Shown here: piece by piece, positions 43,021 to 54,345 of the stretch
Layout: each line of letters begins with the position of its first letter
Position numbering within the stretch: the stretch's first letter is position 1
From: Symsagittifera roscoffensis
Lineage: Eukaryota > Xenacoelomorpha > Acoela > Convolutidae
Direction of reading: 5' to 3'
Length of the DNA stretch: 64,000 nucleotides
Assembly (NCBI RefSeq): GCF_963678635.1
Contig: NC_087069.1
Coordinates: 34,369,090-34,433,089 of the forward strand
Program-made: the position numbers and the translations under genes
Notes under the pieces: model-generated
Told to the model about the DNA's origin: nothing
What the model saw: the letters and a program-made list of their open reading frames with translations, nothing else
Database searches by the model: none

Positions 43021-43477
43021 TTTTGTTTTATTTCAATTAAATTTCAATTAAAAATTATTTTATTGCACTTGGTTTCCGCTATTTATGTTTATTCAAAAAG
43101 CACGTGAGTTTTTTTTGGTTAGTTTTGGTAGATGTATTTTTGCATCAATCTAATTTTAATCAATCTAATTTTAAGCAAGTTGACTTTTGTTACTATGATT
43201 AACACTAGTTTCGTGTTTTCGTTTTAAGGCTTGAGATTTTTGTCCCACCCAGCCCCCTTGTCCCAATTTTTCCCATCCAAATAATAATTAGAAAACAACA
43301 GAAAACCTTCTTTCATGATCTTAAATGTTTTTGAGATCTTTGATATACGACATTTTACTTGACAATTAATGTGCCTCCGGCTAGATTTGAACTCTGATCT
43401 TAAGTTTAGTAAAATTTCAAATTGCATGGCTTCAAGTCTTCAAGTGGCCATGAACTTATAATCAAAATAATGTGAGT
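43021..43477. other. Upstream region of SPS2, no supported feature
   Basis: AT-rich with 'aatttcaattaaa' and 'caatctaattttaa' short duplications. No TATA-type core promoter can be asserted. If the gene is trans-spliced, the true transcription start could be anywhere upstream. Confidence 0.3.
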
Positions 43478-43500
43478 TTCTTTCATTTTCAGAGTTGAAA
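43478..43500 (+). promoter_or_regulatory. 3' splice / candidate trans-splice acceptor before SPS2
   Basis: A pyrimidine-rich tract (tttctttcattttc) ends in AG at 43491-43492, eight bases before the ATG. It is either a spliced-leader acceptor or the end of a 5'UTR intron. The same layout occurs at the other host genes here. Confidence 0.5.
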
Positions 43501-46500
43501 ATGTTGAATCCAAGTGAGTTTGATGACTTTGATAACAGACTGCATGGACTGGATGATGGCTTCAGTCTGCTGTCCTTCTCTGACCTGAAAGGGTGAGGCT
43601 GCAAAGTGCCCCAGACTCAGCTGCTCGAGTATCTGGAGGTCAGTCTTACATAAAATCCTGGGCCTTTCCCATTATAGCCAAATAATCTGCTACTGGGGGT
43701 GAGGTAGACAGTATATTTTTTGTTACAAGGCTGGATGGGGGGCTATACCAGGAAGAATCCAACGTATTAAAGTCGCAAATTTCATTGCACAATTATTGTG
43801 CCTCTTCTTGCGAAGTGCAGCTTCGCCTTTGTGTCTAATTGAAGTTGCTTCTGCTTATTCTAATGTGACAAAATCGAGCACGATTGAAAGACGAAATGGC
43901 GCAACGGAGAATAAGTTTGTTGTATGAGCCAATAAGATCTGATAACGCTAAGATTAAATAAAGTCAGTGAAAGCTTAAAATTCATTGTTCGATTGGAGAT
44001 CTTCTGTAATGAAAATGACCTCTACCTCTAGATCTTTGTTGGTCTAGTTGCCTGAAATTTTACTAGTCATCAAAATTTCGATCATGTAGGCAGTTTGATG
44101 CCTTTGTGAACCGATGTTAAATGATCTTCATATAATAACAGAAGATAAATCTGGTAATATAATTTGTGAATCAATCTTGCTTTCTGATTGTTGCTTTTGT
44201 GTATGTTCTAGGTACTTAACAAATCTCCCAGCGGGAAAACATCCTCCAAGCGAAAATCTAAAAATGGTAAAGTATTCTACACAAACGGAGTGGGAGGGGG
44301 AGGGAGTTCAAGCCATACTTCGTGTCACGAGGACTGTTGTGATGAACCATCGCCATGTAAGAGGCTGAACTCGAGGGGAGATTGGATCCCGGAGTCATTG
44401 TCTGCTAAACCAATCCTGGACGTAGGTGAGACTGAGTCTGACGCTAATTATATGATCGTTGTAGGTGAGTGTGATTTGCCCAATATCTAACGAAAGCTAA
44501 CAAGGTTTTTATCGTTGGAAAAACCTATTTAAAATTTCTTTTGATAAAATTTAATGCTAAGTGGGATGTAATTGAGTTAGAAACGTGCAATTTTAAAGAG
44601 AGTTTCAGACACTGTCAAGATTTCATTTTTGGTTTCCTGGCATAGAAAAAAATGTATATTGTTTTCAGCTACGACTTAAATTTGTTTCTTCGTTTCATGT
44701 AGGCCTGGATTGTTCAGTTGTGCCAATACAGTTTGGAGGTCTGGCAATGGCCCAGACAACCGACTTCTTCTACCCCTTAGTTGACGACCCCTACTTGCAA
44801 GGAAAAATAGCATGTTCCAATGTGTTGAGTGATCTGTACTCCATTGGAGTGCCATACTGTGATAATATTCTGATGTTGTTGGGAATCCCGACTAAAATGA
44901 CGACTAAAGAGAGAAGTGTGGTTATTCCGATGATGATGCGAGGCTTCAGGGTAATTGTTTTGAATCTAGGCAGATATGTATTTATGATGTTACCAGTTAA
45001 GCTCATTTTCCTCTCTTCAATTCCCCACCTGTAATTTTTTACAGGTCAACTTTTCTTTTGTCGTGCCCGATTGCTAGTAAAATTGGAATGCGAACTAATT
45101 GACATTACTAACATATTAGCTATCATTAGGAAAAAAAACTATCAATTGTTTTTTTTTGGCTGAAGGAACCAAGTTTCAGAGTGGTTAAAAACTTTTTCTT
45201 GAGGTGTGGAAATGAGTGTCTACGTTGAAGTGACGATAACATCAGAATTTGGTCTTTCAAAGATTAGGTTTTCGTCAAATGTAAATTATGAGGCGGATTA
45301 TAATAGTGGCCGTTATGCTAAATGTTTGTCAATTTCAGTTTCATGTAATTCCGATTTTAAAACAATTTTAAAACAACGGTTGATAAAAGATTGTTATAGG
45401 ATCAGGCAGCTCTGGCTGGCAGCCGTGTGACGGGAGGCCAGACTGTGTTGAACCCCTGGTGCATCATAGGCGGAGTAGCTTCCAGTGTAGTTGACCCACA
45501 CAAAATTGTCATGTTAGTGCTCAATTTACGTTCTCAGAGATGGCATTTTTGAATTGCAATTTCAAGTAAAAGAAGTTCTATGGTCTGTTTGCTCAGAAAT
45601 ATTTCAAAATTAAACATGTTGACCTTAAATCGATTTCACTGTGCTCAATTGTTAGCAAAATCTTTGTTTCTACTGATCTATTCAAACGAGAGAAAGGTTT
45701 TTAGTTTTATTTGTGTTTAATAACCGGCTCATAAAAGCCTTTGAAAACGAGAATTTATACAATTTCAGGCCCCACAATGCGAAAGCGGGCGACGTGCTAG
45801 TGTTGACTAAACCGCTAGGAACGCAAGTGGCTGTGAATGCTAAGCAGTGGTTCATGGAGAAGAACAGTTTTTTCCTGGAGAAGATATCAGGTGCTGCAGA
45901 TGGCTCTGGAAGTGAAGAGAGTGTGAATAGATTGTACAGAGATGCCAAGATGTCCATGACAGAACTTAATCAAGTATTTTTTTCTGGAGAAATATTGATT
46001 TAATAATATAAAAAGTACAGTCACACTTGAATTGAACAGATGCATTGAAGTAGTCTTGATATAGACTACCATTTATTTCACTATTTCATAATGTTAACTT
46101 GCATTGATGTTTTATATGAGCTGCAAAAACAATAAGTAGGTCATCAGATCTTCATGTCCATTCTTTCAATTTCAAAAAATTACAAACCAGTGTCCGTTTA
46201 GACGAAATTTGGATTACCTAAAAATGGCTTTTTTCGAAGTAACTTTTAGTGCCAGCTGTTATCAAGTTGGTAAAGCAGCTGCTATTACCATCTGTTTTTC
46301 CGTTTGTTGAAAAAGTTTGAAATGGAAGCTTGTTATGGTAATGTGAAATTTTTGGGTACCACGTTTTAGTAAGAGCTAATATATCTTAGTTCTATATTCA
46401 TGTACCCGCCAATCTTTATACAAAAGTTGTTTTAGATTGCGAGCAAGTTAATGGTAGACTTCAACGCTAGAGCATGTACCGACATCACTGGCTTCGGACT

Positions 46501-49500
46501 CACGGGCCACGCGGACAACCTCTGCCAGGCTCAAAAGTCAGACCAGAAACTGCAGTTTGTTATCAACTCTTTACCTGTTCTGAAGGGGGCTGTGCAGGTT
46601 GACAGAGCACTCAGTGGGATGTTTAAACTGCTGGAGGGACATTCGGCAGAAACTTCGGGTACGTAGATTCGGGTTGATGTTCTTCTTTTTTTTTAAATTT
46701 CTGGGCCAGTATTTCTTAAAATTTCCAATTACGCCCGTTTTATTTTCGATTGAGACAGTAGTCATTACATAGGCAACACTCAATTTGCCTTCTCAATTTT
46801 CGATTTTTCTTTTGAAAATGTGCATTGACTCTTTTCCAACGGTATGTTGGCTATGTTTTCCAAATTAAGTAGCAAATAAAAAGTGCTCATTTATTTGGTG
46901 GCACTTAAGCATTTTTGTATCTGGTTTACCGCATAATTTTTCTTGAACTCTGTGGAACTAATAGAAATACCGGCTACTCACACGTGTGCCTTAATGTTCA
47001 GTTGGTCTCTTTCTACTTCACCCGACTGTCCACGACTTAAATAGTATCAGTGTGAGGGGTTTTGGACCCATTTATTTGGATTTTTTTTCATATTCTCCAA
47101 AACTTTAAATCTGAGATTAATGATTCAATCAAAAGAACGTGTTTTGTGGATCTTCACCGCTTAAGCTGCTGCGGCCTAATTTTTGTAGAAAATGAGTAAT
47201 GGACTCAGAAAATGTTCACATTTTGAAATTTCGACCGGATTTTGGAATATTTTCTGTGCAAAATTTGAGGTTGGGCTTGGAGCAAACCAATTTGTCTTCT
47301 CTGCACAACATTCGTTGCCCTTATTTTCGATAAAAAGTTATCGCAACAGAAACTGCACAAAAATGGAATTTCCTTCGTTTTGGAAGTTTTCGGTCTTTTC
47401 TCGAAAACTAGACATCAAAATCAGGTTCAAGTTTTTAGCAGGAAGTAGGAATATTATTTGCATGAGCAGCTACGTCCTATTTGTTTGTTTGTAGATGGGA
47501 CTTGTAAAAACTTTTTTTGTAAGTTAAGACATTTTTTCAGAGACTTTTAAACTACCGTACCGAATCTGAGATGAAGGATTCAATCGAATGAACGGGATCC
47601 AGGTAATTTCTCTGCTATGTTCTAAAGTTAGTAGACAAGCAATGTTGAATTTAAAAAAAGTCCATTTTTCGAAACTTTTTTGGAAATTTTGTCTTTTCTC
47701 GGAAAAAACACTGCCAAATCCAAGACTAAGGGTTCAATGGAAAGATTTTAAGCTTGGAAATTTTTCAAATTTCTCTACATAGCTTTTCGAAAGCCACTCT
47801 GCCAAATATAAGATTAAGGGTTCAATAAAAAATTTAGGTTGCCAGTGTAGCACCTGCATAAGCAAACTGATTTCATTTTGGTAGGGAATCCGCTATGGAC
47901 TGAAGAAATTTTTGACCTTGTGACCCATTTTTGGACGTTCCCATTTTCCCATAAACAATCCTGCCAATTTCGAAATAAAAAAACTGCAGAAACGGGTGTT
48001 CTAATTTCCCCATCAAAAGCCTGTTTTCCGTATTTTTCCAGGAATCAGCTATGGACTTGTAAAACGTTAATTTTTTGTCCTTTTGACACATATCGAAAAT
48101 TACGCAATACTCATCGAAGTAGTACATTAAAAATATCAAACAGGTACCTCCAGCTTTAGCTGGGCCTCTTGTTTTAACTATTGACGAGCGGCAATGACGC
48201 AGATGGCCGTTTAACCTCGACGTCTAAGGTTCGATTTTGACTCATAGCAGAAATTTAATTAAATTTACTTTTTCTTTTCTGTTTTTCACTTCTTGACTCT
48301 TTAGAGCTGCTTTTTGCCTTTTTCGTGTATGTGTTTCCAAAGTGCAGCTTCGCCGGTGTGTTAACTTGATAACTGGTGAGGTCTATGTGCCGGGCTGTCG
48401 TCTTTTTTCGCTTTTACTGAGCCAAAATAACAGGACTCTTATTTCTATTGATGTTTGTTAAAGATGTCTGATTTGTTTTTCATGCTTATTTGAAGCTGCA
48501 ATAATTTTTCTTTCTTTACTTGCAATTAACAAGCGTTATCAGATCGGAATATATACTTTTTCGGGTTAGCATCTTGTCTAACAGAATTATTTGGTATCTT
48601 GGCTCCTAGTAATTCCAAAACTCCAAACGTCTCCGGCACACTGAGTCTGGAGGTAACGGCACACTTAGCTTGGTACGGAAAAGATCCTCTGTTCGAATCT
48701 GACCACCCCTTTTTTAAACGGGAAATTTTACATTTTTAATAATGATTTGCTGCTTAAGTTTTGTTGGCCAATTTGAATTTTTTGTTTAACGCACTTTTTT
48801 TGTAGTTGCGTGTATTGTTTTGATTAATCCTGCATTTTGTAATTTTACTGGCCTTGACTTTGTTTATTTTCCTTTCTACACTATCGTAAGCTTAGTGTAA
48901 TATTACGAACCTTCTGTTTTTCTAACCTAAGTCGCAAATATTGGTGCCACTTATGGGGCACCTTTAAGCTTTTTGATAGCATGTGCTCTGACAATCGAAT
49001 AGTAATTAAACAACACTCAATATATCTCGCATTTTTTGAAATGCATAATTTATACATAATTTTGCTTCATGCTTTCCGATTTGTTACATGCAAAATTAAT
49101 GTGCTTGCCTTCAGTTTGTCAAAATACTACTTGAAAAATGGTTTCTATTTGTATTCGGTGCCCTTCTTGCTGAATAGCTTTGGCAATTTATTAGCATATG
49201 AAGCTGCTGTATTCTTGACTAGTGTTTGTCGGTTGTAATGCGTGCGTGGCTAGTGCGTGAGACTCAAAATCTCTTGATTGCAGTAGGTCGCAGATCGAAT
49301 CTTATACTTAGACGAATTTTACTAATTCGAGGTTTATTTCTAGTTTTTCTTATTGCATTTTCTAGAGCTGCTTTTTGTCGCGTTCTCGCTAGTGTTTGCG
49401 AAACGAAGCTTCGCCTCTGTGTTTAAATAGGTGTCAACGTTTGAAGTGAAAGATACTCAGTTAGGACGTATGCTTTTTCACGTTTTTTGAAATTGTCTAA

Positions 49501-50803
49501 AAATTTAATCACTCCTATATTTGAGTTTTCGCGGTTTGACTTTTGATTTTTTCTAGTTTTTTTCTGTAATTCTTGAAGTTCGAAAAGCTTTGACGCGATA
49601 TGTTTTTTCTTCCGAAATTCAAAAGTTGAAAAATGTTTTTCTAACAAACCGTTGGCTATGTTTTTTTTGGTCTTTTTGAGTTCATTGACAATTTTACAAC
49701 TGTTTATTCAAAACTACAGGTGGACTCCTGATCTCCTTTCCCACCACTTCAGTGTCTGGCTTCATGTCTCAATTCAAAAGGCTCTCTGGACACATGTGCT
49801 GGATCGTAGGAACAGTTAGGAAATTCGAAGACAGCTACGACAGATACAATCTAAAGAACAACAAACCACCTCCTTATGTGGCTGTGGCGATGGAACAGCT
49901 CAAGGTTCATTTTTGAGTGTTAATGACGGAGTATATATTCACTTGTTGTGGTCATGTCGTTTTTTTGGTAAAATAAAGTCTGATTTATTTCTCGTATGTT
50001 TCTAAATGATCATTACTGGTACAAATGTTGCTCGGAGTGTTTTTTAAAAAACAATGGCAGTTCTTAGAGAATTTTGTTTTTCAAGTTTTTTGTTGAACGA
50101 AATTTATGCAGCCATTCAGTGCTACGACTCTGTTAATTAGTCTGTCTCAAATTTTTGTATTTTCTTGTTGATCTTATTCATAAACGGTGAACGTAATTCA
50201 GACTCTCATATAGGTCGTGATGATTTTTTCAGGAAAAGTCTTAAAATGCTGTAATACCTACAGAGGTGCATTCATACATATTAATGAATTTATGAATGCC
50301 CTTAGGTGTATGTGCTTTTTTGAATTCAATTCAAGTTCATTTGCCAAAAGATATTCGTAAATTGTTCTTGAATTTCGAAGAGGTTAAAGGCCACACATTT
50401 TTTTCTACTAAATTCGGAGGTTGAAGTTTTTTCAAAAAGCAGGTCGTTTTTTTTGCGTTTTGTGACTCTTTTCTTTGTCTGTTGGCAATGTTTGTATTAT
50501 CAACTCATTTCATCTTTGCCTTTTTATTTTTTGAAATTAAATTTACAGGTTGTGGAGGTGAACTACGATTCCATTTTCAACACTGAACCAGGCAGAAAAG
50601 AGTGCACGTTAGGCTGTTTGCACCCTGAACTAGCAAACCCAAACTTCAACTCAGAAAAACACCTCAATGGCGAAGTCACAATGAAAGAAGAGGCCAATTC
50701 TAACAACTCAGGGAATATTTATGTTAAAAGCATGAAAACTGAAGGAGAAACTTCGGGCGTAGAAACCGTTATAACATCTGAAGGAGCAACACATAATGAA
50801 TGA
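43501..50803 (+). CDS. SEPHS2: Selenophosphate synthetase 2, selenocysteine-containing, 8 exons
   Basis: The protein makes selenophosphate from selenide and ATP, the selenium donor for Sec-tRNA. Exons: 43501-43638, 44212-44464, 44703-44950, 45400-45512, 45769-45973, 46436-46658, 49720-49904, 50549-50803. All introns are GT-AG and phases agree; total 539 residues. Residue 32 is an in-frame TGA in Lys-Gly-[TGA]-Gly-Cys-Lys-Val-Pro-Gln, exactly the catalytic Sec/Cys site with the essential Lys35. Also visible are the Gln-Thr-Thr-Asp-Phe-Phe metal/ATP segment, Asn-Val-Leu-Ser-Asp-Leu, Gly-Gly-Gln-Thr, Lys-Pro-Leu-Gly-Thr-Gln and Thr-Asp-Ile-Thr-Gly-Phe-Gly. It is longer than usual because of a Gly/Ser/Cys-rich insert in exon 2 and an acidic tail of about 75 residues in exon 8. 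Translation needs a 3'UTR SECIS, not securely located. Confidence 0.93.
43594..43596 (+). other. TGA selenocysteine codon (Sec32) of SPS2
   Basis: TGA is in frame between Gly (GGG) and Gly-Cys-Lys (GGC TGC AAA). Reading continues open for the rest of exon 1 and seven further exons of conserved SPS sequence, so this is recoding and not termination. Other SPS proteins carry Sec, Cys, Thr, Gly or Arg at this position. Confidence 0.93.
43809..43834 (+). repeat. SINE-like tail hairpin in SPS2 intron 1
   Basis: GCGAAGTGCAGCTTCGC stem-loop followed by 'ctttgtgt'; a member of the recurrent tail family. Confidence 0.55.
47090..47870. repeat. Degenerate tandem repeat in SPS2 intron 6
   Basis: Units containing a 'nnatctgagatnaangattcaatc' core recur near 47105, 47560, 47713 and 47803, separated by 'ttttcgg.ctttttcg' filler. 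Related cores occur in the upstream intergenic block 53190-54210. The block ends near a shared 'ctttagctgggcc' word (48152 and 54213). Confidence 0.5.
48180..48362 (+). mobile_element. tRNA-derived SINE-like repeat in SPS2 intron 6
   Basis: The head includes 'aaggttcgattttgactc', a good B box, with an A-box-like 'gatggccgttta' about 30 nt before it. The body has 'tctttagagctgctttttgcc', and the end is 'aagtgcagcttcgccggtgtg'. Head-to-tail length is about 180 bp. It has the same architecture as 49223-49420. Confidence 0.55.
48500..48880 (+). mobile_element. tRNA-derived SINE-like repeat, copy 2, in SPS2 intron 6
   Basis: It matches 42020-42390: 'agcgttatcagatcggaat', 'ctgagtctggaggtaacg', a B-box-like TGTTCGAATCTGACC, a T-rich tail and 'actggccttgactttg'. 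An insertion of about 25 bp separates its A- and B-box-like parts. Confidence 0.6.
49223..49422 (+). mobile_element. tRNA-Leu-like SINE in SPS2 intron 6
   Basis: The head resembles a tRNA. There is an A box TGGCTAGTGCG, an anticodon-arm-like GAGACTCAAAATCTC (loop CTCAAAA, anticodon position CAA) and a B-box-like GATCGAATC. The body 'ctagagctgctttttgtcgc' precedes the tail hairpin GCGAAACGAAGCTTCGC and 'ctctgtgt'. The acceptor stem is not conserved, so it is a SINE and not a working tRNA gene. Confidence 0.65.
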
Positions 50804-50880
50804 GTGTCGCAAAAAGGGTGTCTATTTGGTTGTCATGATCTTGTCCTCTTGTCAATTTCTGTATTTGTTGCCAAATTTTG

Positions 50881-50957
50881 GACTAGTTCTGACTTCAAAG
50901 TTTTGTCTTCTGAGAAAAACTTTTACTCGTAGTTGATCACAGAAGACGGAACTAGTC
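50881..50957 (+). promoter_or_regulatory. 3'UTR two-stem hairpin; possible SECIS site
   Basis: GACTAGTTC (50881-50889) pairs perfectly with GAACTAGTC (50949-50957), and GTCTTCTG (50905-50912) with CAGAAGAC (50940-50947). They are separated by a lopsided internal loop containing TGAC. It sits 78 nt after the stop, where a SECIS is expected. It does not satisfy the standard ATGA…AA…GA spacing, so identification as the SECIS is uncertain. Confidence 0.35.
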
Positions 50958-51693
50958 TACTTATTCATGAAATTATTTATGCCTTTTCCTTTTTATTTAT
51001 TCAATCAATGACATCCTTTTCTTCCTTGTTTCGAAGTTAACAAGTGGCTGGTGAGAAGAACACAGATGTTTAAAGAATTGGTGTTAGTTTGAAGGCTGGC
51101 CATTTAGCGTACCAGTTGCTCATCATATCAAAATATAATCGAAAGTTTAGTTTGTCTCTTAGCATACTCTTATATAAGATAGTCACGTAGCAGATTCTTT
51201 CTTTCAGAGAGGAGTATGCTAGGCGACTGATATGCTAAGTGACCTGGCCCCGTTAGTTTTCGTTTTTTTTTTTTAAATTTAACCAGTATTCCACGTTAAC
51301 TTCTTGAGCTAATTTCAGCCTATGGTTTTCTTGTCCTGCTTGTTTTATCGGTAACTGGATAATGATTAGCTTGTTTTATTGTATATGTATCTTGATTTCA
51401 CATTTTGACTGCAGTTTCAATTGAGCAGCGTTGAATCTGTTCTCGTCATTAATGTTGAAAATTGTCATCATAAATTTTGTGTCCAATGCTGGAATAAATT
51501 GACATTGCTGACTTATGACGGACATTCTAGAAAGTTCTTGAAGGACACTGGATGTCCTGAATCCCAACTAGCGATGGAATGTTTCCTTGAGCTGTCACAA
51601 TTTTCTAAGTTAGAATGAATTGATTAATACTGTCGTACATATCGATCAACTATATTTAATCTTCAGATCAGAAGTTTTTTTTGTGCTTTGAGC

Positions 51694-51699
51694 AATAAA
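51694..51699 (+). terminator. AATAAA polyadenylation signal, probably SPS2
   Basis: The first canonical hexamer downstream of the SPS2 stop on the + strand, about 890 nt from it. No T/G-rich downstream element is clear. Confidence 0.35.
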
Positions 51700-51715
51700 T
51701 ATGAGTAGTTACTTT

Positions 51716-53189
51716 GTGTAAATACATTGTGAACAAAAAAAATCAGAACGGTTTTGCTCCTGAAAAGCAAATAAGAAGATTTCAACAATCATGAATTTGG
51801 TGACATTTAAAATCAGTGAGAATTTCAGCTGCTGGTAAAATCCACTTAATGTGTAACAAAAACACTGGTAAGTCCAATGATACATATGAATACATATTTA
51901 TAATCAAATAGCACCGTTGATGACAGAGGGGGATTTAGGAGGGGGGACACTCACTTTATCAGGTACTCGACCCCTGATGATCTAAAGAGACACCTCTTTG
52001 GTCTAATTGTACGTCATCCATCTTTGGTCGATAAAACCTTAAATGTTCTCTAAAGTGAATTGTTACATGGAAAATACAAAATATTCTTATTATCTATCAG
52101 CGAGAATGCGTTAGAGAAGATAGACGACTATCGGCGTGCAATGTGCCCACTCAATTTCTTCCTTTCAATGATTATCAATTTACTCAAGCAAGATATTTTA
52201 ATTGAGGAAGTATACAAGAGATGCTAATTTCAGCAAAAAATGCAAGATATCAGCAAGTCTTTGTCGAATTATACAGCAGTATATCTTTTGATGGGATGTC
52301 TAGTGAGTAATGGTGTCTAAGCATGTTTCTTTACTGTTATCAAATATTCAAACAAACACAAACAAATTATTGTTAAGTTTTCTTTTGTAAGGTTTATCTA
52401 GAAAACAGAATTTTCTAAGGCTCTTGATTTAAGGACAGGTTATTATTATAAAATCAATAGGCCTCGTTTTACTACCGGTGCAGAAAATTGCGGTTTTTTT
52501 GAATTTTTTTTTCAAACTAGCTAGAAAAAGTGAGAAATTCCGAAAAACTGCGATATCTCGAAATTTACGTTGTTTTGAAAAACCATGTCTTTGAGACGAC
52601 TCGCAACGATCAACAGGTCATAGATCAGCATTTAATTCATGGCTTTTCCATTATTTAATTTGAAATTTTCCGGTCGAATTTTCTTTTAAGCTGTATAAAT
52701 GAGACTAAACTCAGAGAAAGATATAAATCAAAAAGTTTTAGAAAAGCCTTAATTTTCTCGGCAAATTTGGTGTCTACAGCTTCTTCGAAAGAACTATCAA
52801 AAGGAAATCGGATTACACTAAAAATTGAACGTATTAATCATCAAAAGCAAAGTGAACCAGATCCGTGCTTCCCAGAATATAATTATCTTTACGGTTGCGG
52901 CGAGCAAGCGTTATCGAATCGGAATTGTAGACATTTTTCGGTTTTACAACTAGTTTAACAATATCAGTTGAAACACGTATGGGTGGGTACTCGCTGGGTG
53001 GATACTAAAATACTTTTAAATACGGTTGGGTGGCGTTACACAGTCAATTTTTTTCGGCTTAACTGGTGTCTGTTCAAAAATTGTCGGCTTTCTTTCCGCT
53101 TTTTAAAATTGTTCAGTTTCTATTCTGAATTTCAGATGTCCTGATTGAAGTCTTTGCCTAAAGTTCCTGTTCTATAAAATCAGGTATTA
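51716..53189. other. Intergenic between SPS2 and the M20 gene
   Basis: No gene. It contains a repeat-like 'ggggggacactcac…ctcgacccctgatgatct' at 51940-51985, related to 59690-59750, and the 'agcaagcgttatcgaatcggaat' word at 52902. Confidence 0.4.
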
Positions 53190-54210
53190 AAAAAATGTTT
53201 GGGATTGGGTTTTTTATTTTTTTGAGACGCTTTGGAAACCTTAACCACGTAAAAAGATTTTTTTTTCTCAAAAATCCTTGTACCGTTTTTCAAAAAAAGG
53301 AAAATCAATAGCAATATCACATGCAAGTTTGAGTGTCTGTGGACTCCCCTGTGGTGGTCTCTTTTTGCTCTACCACTCTGTCTTCAACCTTTGAAAAAGT
53401 CTGAGGGGGGAATATTTGACTGATATTGTTGATTTTTTTTTCGTTTTCTCAAAAATAGGTAGCAAAACAGTTTTGTTTCAATGAATACAGCGGTTTTGGT
53501 AAGCTCCCCTCCATATGCGGCTATGTAAAAACTTTTTTAACACCTAAGATTATGGCCATTAGAATAGTGATTTAAAAAAATTTTCACACAAAAGGCTATT
53601 ATCCTCGGAGAAGTCAATTTGTTTATTTTTTGAGCCTTTTTTTTCTATTTTTTATGAATTTATTAAAAAATACCCTCCAATATCTGATATGCTAAGTTCA
53701 ATCCAAAGAAGCAGTTCTGGAAAGCTCCTTTCCATATGCGATTATGCAAAAACTATTTTGATACTTAAAGGAAAACTTTTCTGTTAAACTACCCGGAAAA
53801 CTAACCGGCCAAACCTGGGTTCAATCGAAATTTCATGTTGGGAAAATCTCTTCTGCTGAAGCGGCCACTCACAAGTTTTTCTTCTCAAAAAAGTCCCGTC
53901 CTCGCAAAAATCAGTATTTTTGATTTTGTGAGCATTTTCTTCTAAATTTTAGAAACTTTTTGAATTTTGTTAAAAAGTACCCTAACAATTCTGAGATGAA
54001 AAGTTCAATCGAAAAAAGCGGTTGCGCGAATTTTTCTTGCAGAAGCGGCTATATATTCTTCGTAGAAATGTTTTTCTCAAATTTTTACTCCTCTTTTAAT
54101 TAAGTAGAGAAACAACTAAGGTTTGTTGCCAAATCCAATTTTCGAAATTACGCATTTAGTACCGCATCAGAATGAAAAATTCAGAAAGTATCAAACACGT
54201 ATATCCAACT
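53190..54210. repeat. Degenerate tandem repeat related to 47090-47870
   Basis: Cores 'tatctgatatgctaagttcaatc' (53690) and 'ttctgagatgaaaagttcaatcg' (53990) recur, with 'gcggctatnt.naaaaact' and 'agctccnntccatatgcg' blocks about 150-300 bp apart. It is non-coding. Confidence 0.5.
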
Positions 54211-54299
54211 TTAGCTGGGCCCTAGGTGCCTTTCAACGAGTTATACTAAAATGTTGGTTCACCTAATTTTTTTCAACATTTTTCTTTTTTCATTTTTTA

Positions 54300-54345
54300 A
54301 AATTGTGTTATATCGCAAGTGGTGCGAAGCTCCGCTTCGCCTCTG
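54300..54345 (+). repeat. SINE-like tail hairpin
   Basis: GCGAAGCTCCGCTTCGC and 'ctctgt' follow 'atcgcaagtg', the same word that precedes the 42776 hairpin ('atcgcaagtc'). Confidence 0.55.

Larger units (their letters stand above)
50804..51715 (+). other. SPS2 3'UTR region
   Basis: It runs from the TGA stop (50801-50803) to just past the first AATAAA (51694-51699). It includes the stem-loop at 50881-50957 and a near-inverted pair (TAGCATACTC at 51161 and GAGTATGCTA at 51211). Short frames inside have no motifs. The end is inferred from the polyadenylation hexamer only. Confidence 0.45.

Noticed and set aside
42105-49300. Functional tRNA genes
   Set aside because: A- and B-box-like sites are present, but acceptor stems do not pair and tails are shared; these are SINE-like repeats.
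50795-50840. ATGA(11)AA(24)GA match overlapping the SPS2 stop codon as SECIS
   Set aside because: It fits the spacing rule but overlaps the stop codon and has weak stem pairing.
51421-51618. 65-codon Cys-containing ORF downstream of SPS2
   Set aside because: It starts at TTG, not ATG, shows no family and lies in the presumed 3'UTR.
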